64,000 bases of DNA from Nocardioides islandensis (GTDB lineage: Bacteria > Actinomycetota > Actinomycetes > Propionibacteriales > Nocardioidaceae): positions 62,001 to 126,000 of the forward strand of contig NZ_JADKPN010000010.1 in the NCBI RefSeq assembly GCF_015352455.1, in the 5' to 3' direction. The notes beneath the pieces were generated by a model, which had not been told where the DNA came from, ran no database searches, and saw only the letters and a program-made list of their open reading frames with translations. Both the position numbers and the translations under genes were made by a program. Below are positions 9,485 through 18,305 of the stretch, one piece after another; position 1 is the first letter of the stretch; each line of letters opens with the position of its first letter.

Positions 9485-11314
9485 TCAGGAGTGGCGGGGC
9501 GGCAGGGTCGTCGTGGAGGTGTCGTCCCCGGCGGTGGCGTCCACGGCGGGGGTCAGCACGCTGAGGTCGGCGGTGAACGAGGCGGAGTCGCTGACGTAGT
9601 TGATGTTGAGGCCGAGGTCGAGCGCGTCCTTGGGTGCGGCGTTCGGCAGCTGGCACTGCACCTTGGCGATCTTCGGGTTGCCGGCCATCGGCGTGATCGC
9701 GCCGCAGGTCCACGCGCCGTACGAGCCGCCCGTGACCTCGACGTAGTTGGTGAGTCCCGCCACCGTGACGTCGATCGCGAGGTCGGCCGTGCCGCCCGAG
9801 AGCGAGACCGGGACCGCGACCTGCATGGGAAGGCCGGGCGACTCCGGACGGGGGGTGAGGGTGAGGGTGCCCAGGCTCGCCGCGACGTTCACGGCAGCAG
9901 TGGGGTCCTGGGTCGGGTCGGGGGTGGCCGACGAGGCCGGGCCGCCTCCCCCGGTCGGTGCGTCGGTCGGGCTGGTGTCCGACGTCGGCAGCGTCGTCGG
10001 GTCGCCGACACCCGTGGGCGTCGGGTGGCTGGTCGGCCCGCCCGTGGGGCCGACCGTCGGCGTCGTCGTCCACAGCGTCGTCGGGTTGTACGTCGGGTAC
10101 GTCGTCGGCCCGCCGGACGTCGGGAGGCCGGTCGGGCCACCCGAGGGGTCGGTCGACGCGGTCGGCGGACCGGCCGTCGGGGTCACTCCCGAGGTGGGTG
10201 CGCCCCCGCTCGTCGCCAGAGCCGGTGTGGCCGAGCCGTCGGTCGCGGTGGGCGCCGACAGGCCCTCGGTCGGCTGGCTGCCCAGCCGGTTGGCGACGTC
10301 CGAGGTGATCTGGTCCGGACCCGGGTCGGCGGACGGCTCGGAACCGAGCGGTGCGGTGAACACGGCCAGCATCGCGACCAGCGCGACGGTGGAGGTCGAC
10401 GCGACGACCGCCATGCTGGCCGCGCCGCCCTTGACCAGGCCGAGGATCCCGGCCTTGGCGGCCGAGCCACTCGTCTCGACGGCGCCCGGGCCGATCGTCC
10501 CGGACGAGGCGGCACCGTGGGCCTGCCCGACCGCGCCGAGGTAGGCCGGCGCGGCGGCACCGAGGACCAGGGGGGCGAGCAGCACGCCGAGACGGGCGTT
10601 GACGGAGTCGAGCTCGGCCAGCGCGCTGCGGCAGTACTCGCACGCCGCGACGTGGCCGTCCACCTTCTTGCTCTGGGCCGGCGTCAGGCCACCCCGCACG
10701 GCGCCGGACAGCAGCGGCCAGACCTCCGCGCAGGTCGTGGTCGGCGCGCTGACCAGGTGGGCGTCGAGGTACGCGCGGCGCAGGCCCTCGCGAGCGCGGT
10801 AGCCGAGCGCCGAGACACCACCGACGTTGATGCCGAGGATGGTCGCGATCTCCTGGCGGTCGGCGCCCTCGACGAACGACAGCCACAGGAACGTCTGCCA
10901 CCGGTCGGGCAGCGCCCCGAACGCCCGGGCCAGGGTGGTCCGCTCGTAGACGGTGTCGAACAGGGAGTCCTCGGGCGGCGCGTCCGGTTCGGCCGCGGCC
11001 TCCGGGTCGTCGGCGACGACGAGCCGGCGCGTGCGCCGTGATGCGTCGACCGAGACCGTGCGCACGGTCTGGAGCAGGTACGGGCGGAACGCCGACTGCG
11101 GCCCGCCGCCGGCACGGATGCGCGTCAGCAGCTTCTCGAACGCCTCGGCCACCACGTCGTCGGCGGCCGCGCGGTCGGTCAGCGTGCGCGCGAGGGCGGT
11201 CGCGGCGGGGCGGTGACGGCGGAACAGCTCGGCGTACGGGGCGTCCTCACCGTCGCGGGCGCGGGCCACCAGGTCCGCGTCACCGAGCCGGCTCAGCTCG
11301 TCGCCAAGTTCCAC
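9485..11314 (-). CDS. ECF-type sigma factor fused to zinc-finger, transmembrane and extracellular domains
   Basis: 609 residues from GTG 11314, chosen for its AGAGGG Shine-Dalgarno; in-frame starts also lie at 11320 and 11377. Sigma region 2 (about 20-85, YAELFRRHRPAATALARTLT) and region 4 (about 125-185, LPDRWQTFLWLSFVEGAD, then QEIATILGINVGGVSALGYR) are clear. A zinc-binding anti-sigma motif follows (HVAACEYC, near 221-228). There is a hydrophobic helix near 290-310, then a long Pro/Thr/Gly-rich linker and a compact Thr/Val-rich extracellular domain to the end. The protein thus carries its own anti-sigma element and probably an outside sensor. Related single-chain sigma factors with membrane extensions are known in actinobacteria. 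Neighbours give no hint of its regulon. Confidence 0.85.
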   Translation of the reverse strand: MELGDELSRLGDADLVARARDGEDAPYAELFRRHRPAATALARTLTDRAAADDVVAEAFEKLLTRIRAGGGPQSAFRPYLLQTVRTVSVDASRRTRRLVVADDPEAAAEPDAPPEDSLFDTVYERTTLARAFGALPDRWQTFLWLSFVEGADRQEIATILGINVGGVSALGYRAREGLRRAYLDAHLVSAPTTTCAEVWPLLSGAVRGGLTPAQSKKVDGHVAACEYCRSALAELDSVNARLGVLLAPLVLGAAAPAYLGAVGQAHGAASSGTIGPGAVETSGSAAKAGILGLVKGGAASMAVVASTSTVALVAMLAVFTAPLGSEPSADPGPDQITSDVANRLGSQPTEGLSAPTATDGSATPALATSGGAPTSGVTPTAGPPTASTDPSGGPTGLPTSGGPTTYPTYNPTTLWTTTPTVGPTGGPTSHPTPTGVGDPTTLPTSDTSPTDAPTGGGGPASSATPDPTQDPTAAVNVAASLGTLTLTPRPESPGLPMQVAVPVSLSGGTADLAIDVTVAGLTNYVEVTGGSYGAWTCGAITPMAGNPKIAKVQCQLPNAAPKDALDLGLNINYVSDSASFTADLSVLTPAVDATAGDDTSTTTLPPRHS

Positions 11315-11459
11315 GTCCACGTCCCTCTGACCTACGGCAACCGGACTGTACCGGGGAGGCGCAATCGTCCCCGGCACGGCATGCTGACATCACCGGGGCG
11401 TGTACCTCTCACAGGTGCAGCTCACAGGGGAGCCGAGGGGCTCCACGAGGGAGTGTGGC

Positions 11460-11711
11460 ATGGATCGCGAGCCGCTGGGGTGGACCGTGAAACGTCACGT
11501 CGTGGACGTGACCTTTCGCGAGCTCGAGCTCCCGCGACCGGGTCGCGTGCACCGGTACCTGACCGTCGGCCAGGCATCCCCGGCGGAGGTCATCGAGCCC
11601 GATTTCGCCCAGGACCTGGGTACCGACCTCGGACCCGAGCTCGGGCAGGACTTCGGGGAGCGTCGCGCGAAGTCGCGAGTCTCCGCTGGAGGGCCGTCCC
11701 CCGCGCCGTGA
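11460..11711 (+). CDS. Small hypothetical protein (doubtful)
   Basis: 83 codons from an ATG preceded by GAGGGAG at suitable spacing. The N-terminus MDREPLGWTVKRHVVDVTFRE looks protein-like; the tail after residue 65 is low-complexity Arg/Ser/Pro. No family is recognised. The opposite strand also stays open over much of this stretch, so this may not be a real gene. If real, it is divergent from the sigma fusion gene and convergent to the permease. Confidence 0.3.
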   Translation: MDREPLGWTVKRHVVDVTFRELELPRPGRVHRYLTVGQASPAEVIEPDFAQDLGTDLGPELGQDFGERRAKSRVSAGGPSPAP

Positions 11712-11903
11712 GAGGTGGGCGCGGGGAACGGCTGCCGGTGCTCGGGTAGCAGCCCCCCAGCTGTCCGAGCAGGGCCGGCGACGTCGAGTCGCCCCGTACT
11801 CGGTAGACGCTCCCGGGGGGCCCGGGATCACGCGGACCGTCGCTCCACGCCTGGCCGGTGGTCCAGCGCGGTCTGGTCCGGTCGCGGCCGGTGCGGCCGG
11901 ATC

Positions 11904-12899
11904 TCAGGTCAGCCGGACGCGCGGGTCGATGACGCTGTACAGCACGTCGACCACGATGTTGGCCACGATGATGAGGGTGGCGCCGATCAGCACCGTGGCG
12001 GAGATGATCGGCAGGTCGGTGCGCTGCACCGCGTCGAGCGCGGCCAGGCCGAGACCCTGGATGCCGAAGATCTTCTCGGTGAAGACGGTGCCCGCCAGCA
12101 GGCCGGCGAAGTCCAGGCCGAAGATCGTCACGATGGGCACGATCGCCGCGCGCAGGCCGTGCTTGAGCACGACCCTCTTCTCCGAGAGGCCCTTGGCGCG
12201 GGCAGTGCGCACGAAGTCCTCGTTCAGGGTGTCGACCATGCTGCCGCGGCTGAACCGGGCGTACTGCGTCGCGAAGCCGATGCCGATCATCAGCCAGGGC
12301 AGCAGCATCCCGCCGACGTACTTGAGCAGCCCCTCGGAGGCCGGGGAGAAGTACCCGGTCGCCGGGAAGATGCCGAGCGCCTGCACCAGGTAGAGGTAGG
12401 CCAGCAGGAGCAGCAGGTAGAACGGGATGGCGTTGATGAACAGGCTGGTGCTGACGATCGCCTTGTCGGCCGGCGTGCCCCGTTTGCGGGCCGCGAAGAC
12501 GCCCGTCGAGAGGCCGAGCACCAGGAAGCAGATCGCCCCGCCGACGGCCACCGACATGGTCGCGGGCAGCTTGTCGCGCAGGTACGGGAAGACCGGCACG
12601 CGGTACTTGAACGAGACGCCCATGCACGGCCAGCTGCAGTCCATCGAGATGCCGCCCGACTGGATGTGGCGGCCCTTCACGTAGCCGCTCATGTACTCGA
12701 CGTACTGCTTCGGCGCCGGCCGGTCCAGGCCCATGCTGTGCCGGATGTTGTCCAGGCGCTGCGGCGTGCACCGCGACTCCGGGCAGTACGCGAGGGCCGG
12801 GTCGTTCGGGCCGTAGAAGAAGATCGCGAACACGACCATCGACACCGCGACGGCGACGAGCATGCCGGCCACCAGCCGCCGGACGATGTACCCGAACAT
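11904..12899 (-). CDS. DppB/OppB-type ABC transporter permease (copy 2)
   Basis: 331 residues, six predicted membrane segments. The N-terminal MFGYIVRRLVAG and the EAA-loop segment EDFVRTARAKGLSEKRVVLKHGLR mark a binding-protein-dependent permease of the dipeptide/oligopeptide/nickel family. A long external loop after helix 1 contains four cysteines (YCPESRCTP and MDCSWPCMG), which suggests disulfides. It has the same length as, and by eye about 70% identity to, the permease encoded just upstream at 13110-14105, including the identical C-terminus VVDVLYSVIDPRVRLT. No ATPase, DppC or substrate-binding protein lies next to it. Substrate unknown; peptides are the family default. Confidence 0.9.
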   Translation of the reverse strand: MFGYIVRRLVAGMLVAVAVSMVVFAIFFYGPNDPALAYCPESRCTPQRLDNIRHSMGLDRPAPKQYVEYMSGYVKGRHIQSGGISMDCSWPCMGVSFKYRVPVFPYLRDKLPATMSVAVGGAICFLVLGLSTGVFAARKRGTPADKAIVSTSLFINAIPFYLLLLLAYLYLVQALGIFPATGYFSPASEGLLKYVGGMLLPWLMIGIGFATQYARFSRGSMVDTLNEDFVRTARAKGLSEKRVVLKHGLRAAIVPIVTIFGLDFAGLLAGTVFTEKIFGIQGLGLAALDAVQRTDLPIISATVLIGATLIIVANIVVDVLYSVIDPRVRLT

Positions 12900-13031
12900 G
12901 AGCGGATCGTCTTGCCGCCCGCGCCCCACGACAACCATTCGCCGGCAAACGAACGTCGAAGCGTGACGTACGGCGCCGTCCGTGACGTTCCCGTGACCCG
13001 ATGGCGTCCTGGCGTGGGGTGCCAGAAATGG

Positions 13032-13099
13032 CGCGATCGCGGCCGAACAGCAGGTTTCCGGCTCCGGAAGCTGCTGTAACCGCGCGATCGCGCGATTAC
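13032..13099. promoter_or_regulatory. CGCGATCGCG palindromes between the two permease genes
   Basis: The decamer CGCGATCGCG occurs at 13032-13041 and again inside 13076-13099, a 24-base near-palindrome (11 of 12 pairs) flanked by GTAA and TTAC. The second starts 10 bases downstream of the first permease's stop and could form a 10-bp stem in the transcript. It may be a terminator, an attenuator or an operator for the second permease. The rest of the 210-bp gap shows nothing else. Confidence 0.5.
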
Positions 13100-13109
13100 C
13101 GGCGACCTC

Positions 13110-14105
13110 TCAGGTCAGGCGTACACGGGGGTCGATGACGCTGTACAGCACGTCGACGACGATGTTGGCCACGACGATGAGGGCGGCCGCGATGAGGACG
13201 CAGGCCGAGACCATCGGGAGGTCGACGCGACGCTCGGCGTCGAGGCCGGCGAGGCCGAGGCCCTGGATGCCGAAGATCTTCTCCACGAAGATCGTGCCGG
13301 TCAGCAGGCCGGCGAAGTCGAGGCCGAAGATCGTCACGACCGGCACGATCGCGGCCCGCAGCGCGTGCCGCATGATGATCTTGCCCTCGCCGACGCCCTT
13401 GGCCCGCGCGGTGCGGACGTAGTCCTCCCCCATCACCTCGATCATGCTGCCGCGGCTGAACCGCGCGTAGTACGACGCGGAGGCGATGCCGATGATCAGC
13501 CAGGGCAGCAGCATCCCGTCGACGAACTTCACCGGGCCGTCGACGAATGGCGAGTAGTAGCCGGTGTCGGGGAACCAGCCGAGGCGCTGGACGAAGTAGA
13601 GCCACGACAGCAGGAACAGCAGGTACGACGGCATCGCGTCCACGAACAGGCTGGCGCTGATGATCGCCTTGTCACTGGTCGTCCCGCGTCTTCGCGCCGC
13701 GATGATGCCGATGCCCACCCCCAGCACCAGGAAGATGGTCGCGCCCCCGAACGCCACCGCGAGCGTCGCCGGGACCCGCGCCATCAGGTAGTCGCGCACG
13801 CTGACGCGGTACTTGAACGAGACGCCCAGGCAGGGCCACGAGCACTCCACGGAGATGCCGCCGTTGGTGATCGTGCGGCTCTTCACGTACCCGCTCATGT
13901 AGTCGAGGTACTGCGCCGGCGCCGGCCGGTCCAGCCCCATGCTGTGGTGGATCTGCTCCAGCTTGGCGGGCGTGCAGCGTGTCTCGGGGCAGTACTGGTA
14001 CGCCGGGTCGTTCGGGCCGTAGAAGAACAGCGCGAAGACGGACATCGAGACGACGATCAGCACCATGACGCCGGCGATCAGCCGCCGGACGACGTATCCG
14101 AACAC
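13110..14105 (-). CDS. DppB/OppB-type ABC transporter permease (copy 1)
   Basis: 331 residues from a GTG at 14105, five bases after the stop of the MocR-type regulator on the same strand, so both are probably co-transcribed. The sequence parallels the copy at 11904-12899 throughout: VFGYVVRRLIAG at the start, external YCPETRCTP and ECSWPCLG cysteine pairs, the EDYVRTARAKGVGEGKIIMR cytoplasmic loop and the same ending. It would form half of the membrane channel of a peptide-type ABC importer. ATPase and binding-protein partners are not in the neighbourhood, so they must be encoded elsewhere or the pair forms a heterodimer with itself. Confidence 0.9.
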   Translation of the reverse strand: MFGYVVRRLIAGVMVLIVVSMSVFALFFYGPNDPAYQYCPETRCTPAKLEQIHHSMGLDRPAPAQYLDYMSGYVKSRTITNGGISVECSWPCLGVSFKYRVSVRDYLMARVPATLAVAFGGATIFLVLGVGIGIIAARRRGTTSDKAIISASLFVDAMPSYLLFLLSWLYFVQRLGWFPDTGYYSPFVDGPVKFVDGMLLPWLIIGIASASYYARFSRGSMIEVMGEDYVRTARAKGVGEGKIIMRHALRAAIVPVVTIFGLDFAGLLTGTIFVEKIFGIQGLGLAGLDAERRVDLPMVSACVLIAAALIVVANIVVDVLYSVIDPRVRLT

Positions 14106-14110
14106 GGGGG

Positions 14111-15496
14111 TCAGTGGATCACGTCGCGCAGGATTCCCAGGAATCGGTCGAGCAGCGGCGGCCAGGCGAACGCCGACGGGCGGGTGTAGCCGAGCACGAT
14201 GGCCGGCGGGTACGGGTCCGCGCCGTGCCGCAGCACGTCCAGCCCGACCAGCCAGAGGCCGCGCCTGGCGGCCTCGTCGACGACCGCGCGCTCCACCCCC
14301 GGACGGTCCGGCAGCGACACCAGGATGTGCCCGCCGGCCGCGATGCCGGAGGTGGTGAACGGTCCGCCGGCGTCGATGGCGGCGACCAGCTCGGCGACCC
14401 GGCGCCGGTACGTCGCGCGCCGGGCGCGCACCAGGCGGTCGTAGCCGTAGGACTCCAGGAACGCCGCGAACGTCAGCTGGCTGGTGACGTCCAGCCCCTG
14501 TGTCACGACCTCCTGCACGCGGCGTACCTCGCGGACCCAGCCCTCGGGCAGGACGGCCCAGCCGAGGCGTATGCCGGGGCCGAGGATCTTCGAGGCGGTG
14601 CCGAGGTAGGCCACGTGGTCCGGGGCGGTGCCCTGGAGGGCGCCGACGGGCCGCCGGTCGTAGCGGAGCTCGCCGTCGTAGTCGTCCTCGATGACCAGCC
14701 CGCCCGTGCGCCGCGCCCAGGCGACCAGCTCGCGCCGCCGGTCGGTGGAGAGCGTGACGCCGATCGGGTACTGGTGCGCCGGCGTCACGAACACCGCGTC
14801 GGGACGCAGCCGGTCGAGCTCCCTCACGCGCGCGCCGACGCTGTCGACGGGCAGCGGCACGATCCGCAGACCGGCGTCCACGACGGCGTCGCGGTGCGGT
14901 CCGTGGCAGGGGTCCTCCATGGCCATCGTGCGGCCGCCCCGCGCGGCCACGACGCGGGCGAGCAGCCACAGTGCCTGGGTGACCCCGGCGGTCACCACGG
15001 TCCGGTCGGGGTCGGCGCTGACGCCGCGGGCGCGGCCCAGGTACGTCGCGAGCGCCAGCCGCAGGGCCGGGGCGCCCTGGCCGTTGCCGTAGTCGAACGA
15101 GCCCGGCTCGGCGTGCGCCAGTGCGTCGCGGCCAGCGCGCAGCCAGGCGGTGACCGGGAACCCGCCCGGCTCGGGCGCGCCCGGCAGGAGGTCCAGGGCC
15201 AGCCGTCCGGTGCGTGGCCGCGAGGGACCCGCAGGCACGAGGGTCGCCACGTCGGCGACCACGGTGCCGGCACCGGTGCGGGCCTCGAGGTACCCCTCGG
15301 CGACCAGCTGCTCGTACGCCGCCGCGACGGTGCCCCGGGCCCAGCCGAGGTCCTCGGCCATCGCGCGCGAGGACGGGACGCGCTGCCCGGCGGCCAGCCG
15401 GCCGGAGCGGATCGCGCGACGCAGCGCGTCCTCGAGGCTGCTGCGCCGGCGCGTCTGGTGCGTCTCGACGTGGAGGTCGAGACCGAACTGCGTCAC
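14111..15496 (-). CDS. MocR/PdxR-type GntR regulator with aminotransferase-like domain
   Basis: 461 residues from GTG 15496; an in-frame GTG at 15538 would overlap the upstream gene. Residues about 15-80 are a GntR winged helix (SLEDALRRAIRSGRL, then PSSRAMAEDLGWARGTVAAA). Residues about 100-461 form a fold-type I PLP aminotransferase domain: VVTAGVTQALWLLARVV, the PLP-contacting DDYDGELRYD and the lysine in YLGTASKILGPGIRLGW. MocR proteins use PLP or an amino-acid adduct as effector to control vitamin B6, taurine or GABA genes. Here the regulator is followed by two tandem permeases, so it may control amino-acid or peptide uptake; the effector is unknown. Confidence 0.9.
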   Translation of the reverse strand: MTQFGLDLHVETHQTRRRSSLEDALRRAIRSGRLAAGQRVPSSRAMAEDLGWARGTVAAAYEQLVAEGYLEARTGAGTVVADVATLVPAGPSRPRTGRLALDLLPGAPEPGGFPVTAWLRAGRDALAHAEPGSFDYGNGQGAPALRLALATYLGRARGVSADPDRTVVTAGVTQALWLLARVVAARGGRTMAMEDPCHGPHRDAVVDAGLRIVPLPVDSVGARVRELDRLRPDAVFVTPAHQYPIGVTLSTDRRRELVAWARRTGGLVIEDDYDGELRYDRRPVGALQGTAPDHVAYLGTASKILGPGIRLGWAVLPEGWVREVRRVQEVVTQGLDVTSQLTFAAFLESYGYDRLVRARRATYRRRVAELVAAIDAGGPFTTSGIAAGGHILVSLPDRPGVERAVVDEAARRGLWLVGLDVLRHGADPYPPAIVLGYTRPSAFAWPPLLDRFLGILRDVIH

Positions 15497-15521
15497 GAGC
15501 CCATCATCACGCGGGCCGGCG

Positions 15522-16529
15522 TCACCCGTGGAGCTCACCGATCGACCCGGCGGAGCAGGCCACCAGCCGGTCGCCGAGAGCGGTGCGGCGGTACAGCACG
15601 CGCCGACCGGCGCGCTGCGACGTGAGCAGACCGGCGCCCACGAGCACCGAGAGGTGGGCGCTCACGGTCGGGGCGGACAGCTCGACCCGGCCGGCCAGCA
15701 GCGTGGTCGTGCGCGGGACGTCGAGCTCGCCGAGGATGGCGGCCCGCGACCGGCCGACCAGGCTGGCCAGCGACGCGGGCGGGGCGCCGGCGTCGTCCCA
15801 GAGCAGCCCGGCGCCGCGCGCGCCGTACCCGAGGACCGCACCCTCGGGCAGCTCCGAGCCGACCAGCACGTCGGGCCAGCGGAACACGCAGGGCACGAGC
15901 CAGAGCCCGCGGCGCTGAGCCGTGGGTGCCCGCCGCGGGCCCTGGCCGCGGATCTCCAGGACGTCCCCGGCCAGGGAGACGTCCGGATGCATCTCGGTCA
16001 GCGTCGCGGCCAGCCCTTCGGCCGCCAGCACGTTGACGTGGTGCGCGACGTCGGCGTCCTGGATCGCGACGACCCGCTCCCAGACGGGTTCGAGGAGCGC
16101 GGACCAGTACCCCGTGAGCGCCGCGGCCAGCCGGTCGGCGTACGCCGCGGGGGTCCACGCGTCGTACCTGCCGGGGTACGTCGCGCGCAGCCGGTCCAGG
16201 TCGTCGGCGGCCGCCTCGGGGCAGGTGAGCGCCACCGTGCCGAGCTGGTCGCGGGCCGGCAGGTGACCGTTCGCCGGGGCCGGCGTGAGCGCGCGAGGCA
16301 CCCAGCCGCCGGGTGCGCGGGCGACGTCGGCCAGCAGGCGGACGTCGAAGCCGACCTGCTGAGGAGTCCGGTCGCGGACCAGGTCGCGCAGCTGGGCGTG
16401 CAGGCGGGCGTGCAGCACGGGCGGTTGCGGTCGGAAGAGGACAGCCAGGCTGGCCGTCACCTCCCACACCGCGCTGGTGACGATCCGGGTGCGAGCGACG
16501 GCGGCCACGTCGAGGTCGATGCTGATCAT
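15522..16529 (-). CDS. ArsR-family transcriptional regulator with DUF5937-like N-terminus
   Basis: 335 residues from ATG 16529. The C-terminal 80 residues hold an ArsR-type winged helix (AAILGELDVPRTTTLLAG, then SAPTVSAHLSVLVGAGLLTSQR and RRVLYRRT wing). The long N-terminal region of about 250 residues matches the DUF5937-type extension seen in actinobacterial ArsR-like proteins and probably binds a ligand. No metal-binding cysteine cluster typical of ArsR/SmtB metal sensors is seen. It is divergent from the DGPF/ECF42 pair and precedes the MocR gene by about 25 bases on the same strand. Target genes unknown. Confidence 0.85.
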   Translation of the reverse strand: MISIDLDVAAVARTRIVTSAVWEVTASLAVLFRPQPPVLHARLHAQLRDLVRDRTPQQVGFDVRLLADVARAPGGWVPRALTPAPANGHLPARDQLGTVALTCPEAAADDLDRLRATYPGRYDAWTPAAYADRLAAALTGYWSALLEPVWERVVAIQDADVAHHVNVLAAEGLAATLTEMHPDVSLAGDVLEIRGQGPRRAPTAQRRGLWLVPCVFRWPDVLVGSELPEGAVLGYGARGAGLLWDDAGAPPASLASLVGRSRAAILGELDVPRTTTLLAGRVELSAPTVSAHLSVLVGAGLLTSQRAGRRVLYRRTALGDRLVACSAGSIGELHG

Positions 16530-16630
16530 CGGGCGCGACGGTAGTGGCCCACCGGCCCAGACGGATGGGCCACCGGGATGCGGTGTTCTTGGGCCAATCA
16601 CGGTGGGATCACGGAACCGTCACGCCACGA

Positions 16631-16657
16631 TGTCGAGGGCGGTCCCTCGGCTCCGAC
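16631..16657 (+). promoter_or_regulatory. ECF42-type promoter for the DGPF-sigma operon
   Basis: TGTCGA (16631-16636) is followed after 17 bases by CGAC (16654-16657), 38 bases before the GTG of the DGPF gene. As far as I recall, ECF42 sigma factors recognise a TGTCGA -35 and a CGA/TC-type -10. The operon downstream encodes an ECF42 factor, so autoregulation fits well. Confidence 0.75.
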
Positions 16658-16695
16658 GTCTCCTGCGACAGTGACCCGAACGAGGAGGAACGACC

Positions 16696-17097
16696 GTGAA
16701 GTACGTGATCCTGATCCACTCCAACCCCCAGCCGTGGGGCCACCCCACCGACCGGTTCACCGAGGAGGGGCGCGCGCAGAGCGAGGAGTTCCACGCCGCG
16801 TCGGCCCAGCAGTTCGACGCGCTGATGGAGGAGATCAACGCCTCCGGCGAGTTCGTCACCGCGATGGCGCTGGCCGACCCGGCGTCGAGCACGCTGTACG
16901 GCTGGAGCCCGGCCAACGGCGGGGAGCACCTGCGCACCGACGGGCCGTACGCCGAGACCAAGGAGCAGCTCGCGGGCTTCTTCATGATCGACTGCGCGAC
17001 CCGCGAGCGGGCCGAGGAGATCGCCGAGCACTTCGCCCAGCCCGGCGGCACGGTCGAGCTGCGGCCGGCGATGTGGGGTGACGGCGACGACCAGTGA
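16696..17097 (+). CDS. YciI-family DGPF-domain protein
   Basis: 133 residues from GTG with a strong GAGGAGG ribosome site. MKYVILIHSNPQP is the family's first strand, and LRTDGPYAETKEQLAGFFMID contains the DGP(F/Y) signature of the YCII/DGPF fold. Proteins of this kind are encoded next to ECF42 sigma factors in most actinobacteria. Their biochemical role is not settled; a sensor or small-molecule enzyme role has been proposed. Its TGA overlaps the GTG of the sigma gene (GTGA), so the two are translationally coupled. Confidence 0.92.
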   Translation: MKYVILIHSNPQPWGHPTDRFTEEGRAQSEEFHAASAQQFDALMEEINASGEFVTAMALADPASSTLYGWSPANGGEHLRTDGPYAETKEQLAGFFMIDCATRERAEEIAEHFAQPGGTVELRPAMWGDGDDQ

Positions 17098-18305
17098 CGA
17101 CCAGTGACGCCTACGAGGACGTGTGGCGGGCGGCCTGGCCCCACGTCCTCGCGGCCCTGTTGCGCAGGTACGGCGACTTCGAGGCGTGCGAGGACGCCGT
17201 CCAGGAGGCGCTGCTCGCGGCCGCACGTCAGTGGCCCGACGAGGGGACGCCCGACGACCCGAAGGCCTGGCTCGTCCGGGTCGCCTCGCGGCGCCTGATC
17301 GACGCACGGCGGTCCGAACGGGCCCGCGCGGGACGGGAGGACACGGTCGCCGAGCTCGTCGAGCCCGGACCCGCGAGCGAGCGGGACGACTCCCTCGCGC
17401 TCCTCCTGCTCTGCTGCCACCCGGCGCTGAGCCGGCCGTCCCAGGTCGCGCTGACCCTGCGCGCGGTCGGCGGGCTGAGCACGGACCGGATCGCCCGGGC
17501 GTTCCTGGTGCCCGAGCCGACGATGGCCCAGCGGATCAGCCGCGCCAAGGCGCGGCTGCGGGAGCTCGACGCGCCCTTCGCCGTACCTCCCCCGGCCGAG
17601 CTCCCGGCTCGCGTCGCGGCGGTGGCCCACGTGCTCTACCTGGTGTTCACCGAGGGCCACACCGCCACCGTCGGAGCCGGACTCGTGGACGTGTCGCTCG
17701 CGGACGAGGCGATCCGGCTGGCCCGCCGGCTGCACGAGCTCCTGCCCTCGGACCCGGAGGTCGCGGGCCTGCTGGCGCTGATGCTGCTCACCGACGCGCG
17801 CCGGCCGGCCCGGCTGGCGGACGACGGGTCACTGGTGCCGCTGGCCGACCAGGACCGGTCGCAGTGGGACCGAGCCCTGGTCGCCGAGGGCGTCGCGCTG
17901 GTGGAGGCGGCCCTGCCCACGGGTCCGGTCGGCCCCTACCAGCTCCAGGCCGCGATCGCCGCCGTGCACGACGAGGCGCCATCCGCGGCCGAGACGGACT
18001 GGGTGCAGATCGAGGTGCTGTACGGCATGCTCGCAGACCTCGCGCCCGGCCCGGTCGTCACCCTGAACCACGCCGTCGCGGTCGCCGAGACCCGGGGGCC
18101 GCAGGCCGGGCTGGCGATGGTGGAGCCGCTTCTCGACGACCCGGCCCTCCGGCGTACCCATCGCGTCCATGCCGTCCACGCCCACCTCCTCGAACGTGCC
18201 GGCCGCGTCGACGAGGCCCGCGCGGCGTACACGCGTGCCGCCCGCCTCGCCACCAGCGTCCCCGAGCAGCGCTACCTCTCGGCCAGGGCGGCCGGGGAGA
18301 CCTGA
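17094..18305 (+). CDS. ECF42-group RNA polymerase sigma factor with C-terminal TPR-like extension
   Basis: 403 residues. Region 2 is seen in [20 protein letters not shown], then [20 protein letters not shown] and [18 protein letters not shown]; region 4 in [20 protein letters not shown], then [16 protein letters not shown]. The remaining 200 or so residues form the long helical, TPR-like C-terminal domain diagnostic of ECF42, which replaces a separate anti-sigma factor and is needed for activity. Known members drive their own DGPF operon. The 3' end overlaps the convergent EamA transporter gene by 34 bases. Confidence 0.93.
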   Translation: MTTSDAYEDVWRAAWPHVLAALLRRYGDFEACEDAVQEALLAAARQWPDEGTPDDPKAWLVRVASRRLIDARRSERARAGREDTVAELVEPGPASERDDSLALLLLCCHPALSRPSQVALTLRAVGGLSTDRIARAFLVPEPTMAQRISRAKARLRELDAPFAVPPPAELPARVAAVAHVLYLVFTEGHTATVGAGLVDVSLADEAIRLARRLHELLPSDPEVAGLLALMLLTDARRPARLADDGSLVPLADQDRSQWDRALVAEGVALVEAALPTGPVGPYQLQAAIAAVHDEAPSAAETDWVQIEVLYGMLADLAPGPVVTLNHAVAVAETRGPQAGLAMVEPLLDDPALRRTHRVHAVHAHLLERAGRVDEARAAYTRAARLATSVPEQRYLSARAAGET

